From contig CAZKRU010000001.1 of the NCBI GenBank assembly GCA_964555235.1, forward strand, positions 1 to 64,000: a stretch of 64,000 bases of DNA, read 5' to 3'. The DNA is from CAZKRU01 sp964555235. Lineage in GTDB: Bacteria; Verrucomicrobiota; Verrucomicrobiia; Methylacidiphilales; CAMAQI01. The position numbers were made by a program, and so were the translations under genes. Positions 61,472 through 64,000 of the stretch are shown in pieces (positions within the stretch are counted from its first letter, which is position 1; each line of letters opens with the position of its first letter). A model generated the notes under the pieces. The model did no database searches and was not told the origin of the DNA. It saw only the letters and a program-made list of their open reading frames with translations.

Positions 61472-63718
61472 TTAATTCGTTGCCAACTTTGCCCGCCCCC
61501 ATTTACCTCGATCCACTGAATTCTTTCCCGTTCCATTCCAAACCAAAGCCTGTTTGCGGCGCTCCCCATCGTCACTATTATTCACCGCCACATCAAAGAG
61601 GAGTTCCTTCCCATCCGCAGGAGTGATCCCCATCACTTTCCACGGAATCGTCGCCACCAGTGTATATCCGTCACCGGAGACTTCCCTCACCACCAAAGCA
61701 CTGCAGTCTCCTGCACCTGCCTCATTTCCTGCAACGAAGATCTCAGGTTTCTCACCGCTTGCGCTGATGCTAATATGCCGATCCGTAAATAACATCGGCC
61801 CCCCTTCATCGGGTTTCTGGTCGCCGACAAAGATTTCAATTCCATCGCCCAGCCAAAGCTTCTTCCCCTTTTGTTGATTCTTCATCGGGATCGGATCCTT
61901 AACCAGAATATGAAGATATAAATTCGTCACATCCCAACATAAACGAAAATCCGCTCTAAAATCATCGGATGGCTTTCCTTCAACAATACGAGTCCCATCA
62001 ATGGAATCCGCCGGACGTCCCGGCCAATTTGCCGTGGTTCCATCCAGTTTGATCCCAGGAAGCGATTGCGCAATGGAAAGCACCTTCCTGGAAGTCCCCA
62101 TCTCCTTGGCAGTAAACCGCGGATCATCAAAATGAAACGGCGCCTTCTCCCCCATCATAATTGCATAAATCTGATCATTCGACAGCTTCGCTTGGGATAC
62201 CAGCTCTTCATAGGGACGATCCACCACATTAATCAGTCCGATATTATTCCCCTCTCCATTAAATCCCTCAAAAAAGCGTCCTGTGATTGATTGATCCATA
62301 TAGCTGAACCATTCGGAACCGACGACATAAGGAAGTGCAGCGGAAGATTCCAAATAATTGCGATAGGCCAGTCCACGCTCATTCTGATTTCTAACTTCCT
62401 TGCGCGCCAGCAACCCCTGATCATCCGCACAGAAATGCCACTCACTCAAAATAATCGGCTTTCCCCCACTACGCTCGTGAACCTTCTTTAAAAACGATTC
62501 CTCAATCGCATAGGTATAATAATTAATACTCAGCACATCCAAATATTTCCCTCCCGCACGAACCACAATCTCACTCCCCGCCGTTCCCGCCGTCCAGCGA
62601 CTTCCAATCAGCAAATGATTCGAATCGTGCTTGCGGTAAACCCGATGAATCAATGAGTAGTAAGTCTCCATGAAAAGCTCAAAGAATTCCTTCATGTCCT
62701 GAGCCCCTGCCTCCGTACGAATGAACAACGGCTGATCTTTTAATTCATCAAAGCTTGCAAACGGTTTCGCTGGATTCCATGCCTCGTTAAATTTTTGGAT
62801 CTCTCCATATTTTTTCTGGAGCAACTCAACCAACCGTAACTTTGATGCACAGGTGCTTTTGTAAGTCGGAATCAACTTCGGAATATTTTCAAAATGCTGT
62901 TCATTTCCCAAAAAGTATCCGATGAGCAGCGGATCCGAAGCACCGGGAGCAAGGGCCTTGGCAAAGGCGTCATCCAGCGCTTTTTCATTCCCGGGCGCAA
63001 ACGGATCTAATAATTTGGACGCCCCGATCTTATCCGGAAACAACTGAATCCCTGGAATTTTTCCCGACGGCAAATGCGCCACGTACGGAAAGTTAAGACC
63101 CTGCATCACTCCAGGCGAATAGCGGGAAAAGGCCCCCGCGCTGTTAAATCCCCAGGCACGAAGCCGTTCTACCGTTTGACGGCCAAATTCCTCGGGGTCA
63201 TACGATTTCCCAAATTTACGAATCCAATTCGCAATATAAAATGACATCACTCCCGCAGGACCTTCCGGTCGCCAGACCCTCGCAAACTCCCCCTTCTTTT
63301 CCGGAATCCACTCGTACGTCGTCTCCCGACCATCAACCAGCGTGTAATCATCAATATTGGCATTCACTCCACACGGTCCAAGGTGAAAGAACACATTCCC
63401 TTCGGGAGTCACCAAAACCAGACGCTCTCCTGCCTTTTCAACATGAAAAAAACCGGTCTTTTTTAGCTTATACTTTTCACCGCTCCCAGAGAGCCCACCA
63501 AACTTATCCAATGCCGTCGGTCCTGCCTTGGGGAGCTCTCGCTTCTGCTTCTCCACATCCGCTTTTAATTCCTCCTCACTCGTAATCTTATCAGGATAAT
63601 TTTTCCTGACGCTCTGACCAAAGCGATCCACAATAAAGCTACCACTTGGAGCGGATTGCGCGAATTCCGCACCCAAAATAAGCCCGACGACCCCCAAAAG
63701 GAGCGCATTATTTATCAT
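61472..63718 (-). CDS. Diverged GH50-like enzyme with C-terminal CBM9-like domain
   Basis: 748 aa. Signal peptide 1-22 without a basic n-region (MINNALLLGVVGLILGAEFA). GH50-like barrel from DRFGQSVRKNYPDKI; acid/base E273 in LGNEQHF and nucleophile E426 in ILSEWHF. It lacks the two N-terminal sandwiches of the 6-22 kb paralogues; instead about 555-748 resembles a CBM9/DOMON-like domain (LCWDVTNLYLHILVKD, WLGDGIEIFVGDQKP). Substrate may differ from the tandem GH50s. ATG lies inside a perfect 14-bp palindrome and an in-frame TAG 21 nt upstream excludes earlier starts. Confidence 0.88.
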   Translation of the reverse strand: MINNALLLGVVGLILGAEFAQSAPSGSFIVDRFGQSVRKNYPDKITSEEELKADVEKQKRELPKAGPTALDKFGGLSGSGEKYKLKKTGFFHVEKAGERLVLVTPEGNVFFHLGPCGVNANIDDYTLVDGRETTYEWIPEKKGEFARVWRPEGPAGVMSFYIANWIRKFGKSYDPEEFGRQTVERLRAWGFNSAGAFSRYSPGVMQGLNFPYVAHLPSGKIPGIQLFPDKIGASKLLDPFAPGNEKALDDAFAKALAPGASDPLLIGYFLGNEQHFENIPKLIPTYKSTCASKLRLVELLQKKYGEIQKFNEAWNPAKPFASFDELKDQPLFIRTEAGAQDMKEFFELFMETYYSLIHRVYRKHDSNHLLIGSRWTAGTAGSEIVVRAGGKYLDVLSINYYTYAIEESFLKKVHERSGGKPIILSEWHFCADDQGLLARKEVRNQNERGLAYRNYLESSAALPYVVGSEWFSYMDQSITGRFFEGFNGEGNNIGLINVVDRPYEELVSQAKLSNDQIYAIMMGEKAPFHFDDPRFTAKEMGTSRKVLSIAQSLPGIKLDGTTANWPGRPADSIDGTRIVEGKPSDDFRADFRLCWDVTNLYLHILVKDPIPMKNQQKGKKLWLGDGIEIFVGDQKPDEGGPMLFTDRHISISASGEKPEIFVAGNEAGAGDCSALVVREVSGDGYTLVATIPWKVMGITPADGKELLFDVAVNNSDDGERRKQALVWNGTGKNSVDRGKWGRAKLATN

Positions 63719-63726
63719 ATGATAAT
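63711..63726. promoter_or_regulatory. Operator-like palindrome over the GH50-like start codon
   Basis: TTTATCATATGATAAT; TTATCATATGATAA (63712-63725) is perfectly palindromic. The minus-strand ATG at 63718 forms its centre. Confidence 0.65.
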
Positions 63727-63767
63727 AACTTATCTAAAAGACTGATTCTGTCAAATTGAATTGTGAC

Positions 63768-63806
63768 TCAAAACTTCGTCGTCACCCCTAAATCCCAGTG
63801 AAACAG
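63768..63806 (-). pseudogene. C-terminal remnant of an autotransporter
   Basis: Minus-strand codons read LFHWDLGVTTKF then TGA, bounded upstream by an in-frame TAG. It matches the last residues of the autotransporter at 31140-34604 (QLDLGVTSRF). Only the final beta strand survives. Confidence 0.5.
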
Positions 63807-63831
63807 CTAAATCGGCATATTACAGTCTCAA

Positions 63832-64000
63832 CTATTGAAGCACAATCGTGGCCAAGACGCCGCCAGATTCATTCAAAAATTCGGGTTTATTTTTTGAATT
63901 ACGGAGTGTGAATAAAATATTTTTCCCTCTCAATGCCCTCACAACAGCCTTTACCGCCTTGCTCTTGTTCGAATGGGTAAGCTGTTTCAATCCCCATTCG
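63832..64000 (-). CDS. 3' end of an unidentified gene running off the right edge
   Basis: The open frame enters from the edge, reads WGLKQLTHSNKSKAVKAVVR, continues KPEFLNESGGVLATIVLQ and stops with TAG at 63832-63834. The ending on a short hydrophobic strand looks like a real C-terminus; too little is present to name it. Confidence 0.45.
   Translation of the reverse strand, partial: EWGLKQLTHSNKSKAVKAVVRALRGKNILFTLRNSKNKPEFLNESGGVLATIVLQ

Noticed and set aside
1..64000. CRISPR arrays, rRNA or tRNA genes
   Set aside because: No regularly spaced short repeats, no rRNA-like stretch and no cloverleaf noticed by eye; a tRNA search program could still find one I missed.
1..64000. Bacteroidota-type PUL (SusC/SusD) or TonB-dependent transporter
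   Set aside because: No 900-1100-aa TonB-dependent barrel or SusD-like lipoprotein among the genes; the only barrel is an autotransporter.

Overview
The window reads as a chromosomal segment from a marine, algal-polysaccharide-degrading bacterium of the phylum Verrucomicrobiota. The strongest taxonomic clue is a complete four-gene pseudopilin-type locus (34.8-40.7 kb) matching the Verru_Chthon cassette B-C-A-D, followed by an autotransporter with barrel C-terminus. No SusC/SusD pair is present, so this is not a Bacteroidota-style PUL. Roughly 60% of the window is red-algal galactan (agar/porphyran-type) utilisation genes. All functional names come from motifs and family knowledge; no database search was possible.

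Layout. (1) 0-21.8 kb, all on the minus strand: five full-length secreted GH50 beta-agarase-like paralogues in tandem, an orphan N-terminal-domain copy, decayed traces of a further copy and of a second GH1 gene, one intact GH1 beta-glycosidase, three S1 sulfatases, and a GC-rich esterase bounded by a REP-associated transposase remnant. (2) 22.2-25.6 kb: a secreted subtilisin-like (S8) protease and a secreted SGNH hydrolase. GH50 operons of block 1 and both genes of block 2 share one upstream promoter motif (-35 TTGACR, 13 bp, then GATTTAWCSTGTRATC). (3) 25.7-31.1 kb: an accessory patch with a 950-bp nucleotidyltransferase module present twice, gene tails, inverted repeats and a nucleotidyltransferase/winged-helix pair with a 30-bp palindrome over its start codon. 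(4) 31.1-40.7 kb: autotransporter plus Verru_Chthon cassette. (5) 41.0-63.7 kb: a second carbohydrate locus with two sulfatases, a GH16 pair (one lacking its catalytic acid/base), NIF3-like protein, LacI-family regulator, GH130, an operon of secreted GH-A-like protein - esterase - mandelate-racemase/enolase-superfamily enzyme - MFS transporter, a second S8 protease, a GH36/raffinose-synthase-like enzyme, an SGNH hydrolase, an unknown secreted protein and a sixth, diverged GH50-like enzyme with a CBM9-like tail. Genes of block 5 carry a different palindrome (consensus ATTATCATATGATAAT) at or over their starts; the LacI-type regulator at 45.2-46.3 kb is the natural candidate to bind it.

Inferred working model: secreted GH50 and GH16 enzymes depolymerise the galactan outside the inner membrane; the one exported sulfatase and several sulfatases without signal peptides remove sulfate at different stages; GH1, GH130 and GH36 without signal peptides finish oligosaccharides in the cytoplasm; the MFS carrier and enolase-superfamily enzyme fit sugar-acid (possibly 3,6-anhydro-L-galactonate) handling. 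Each of the two regulons has its own GH50, S8 protease, SGNH hydrolase and sulfatases, so the locus looks like two parallel programmes.
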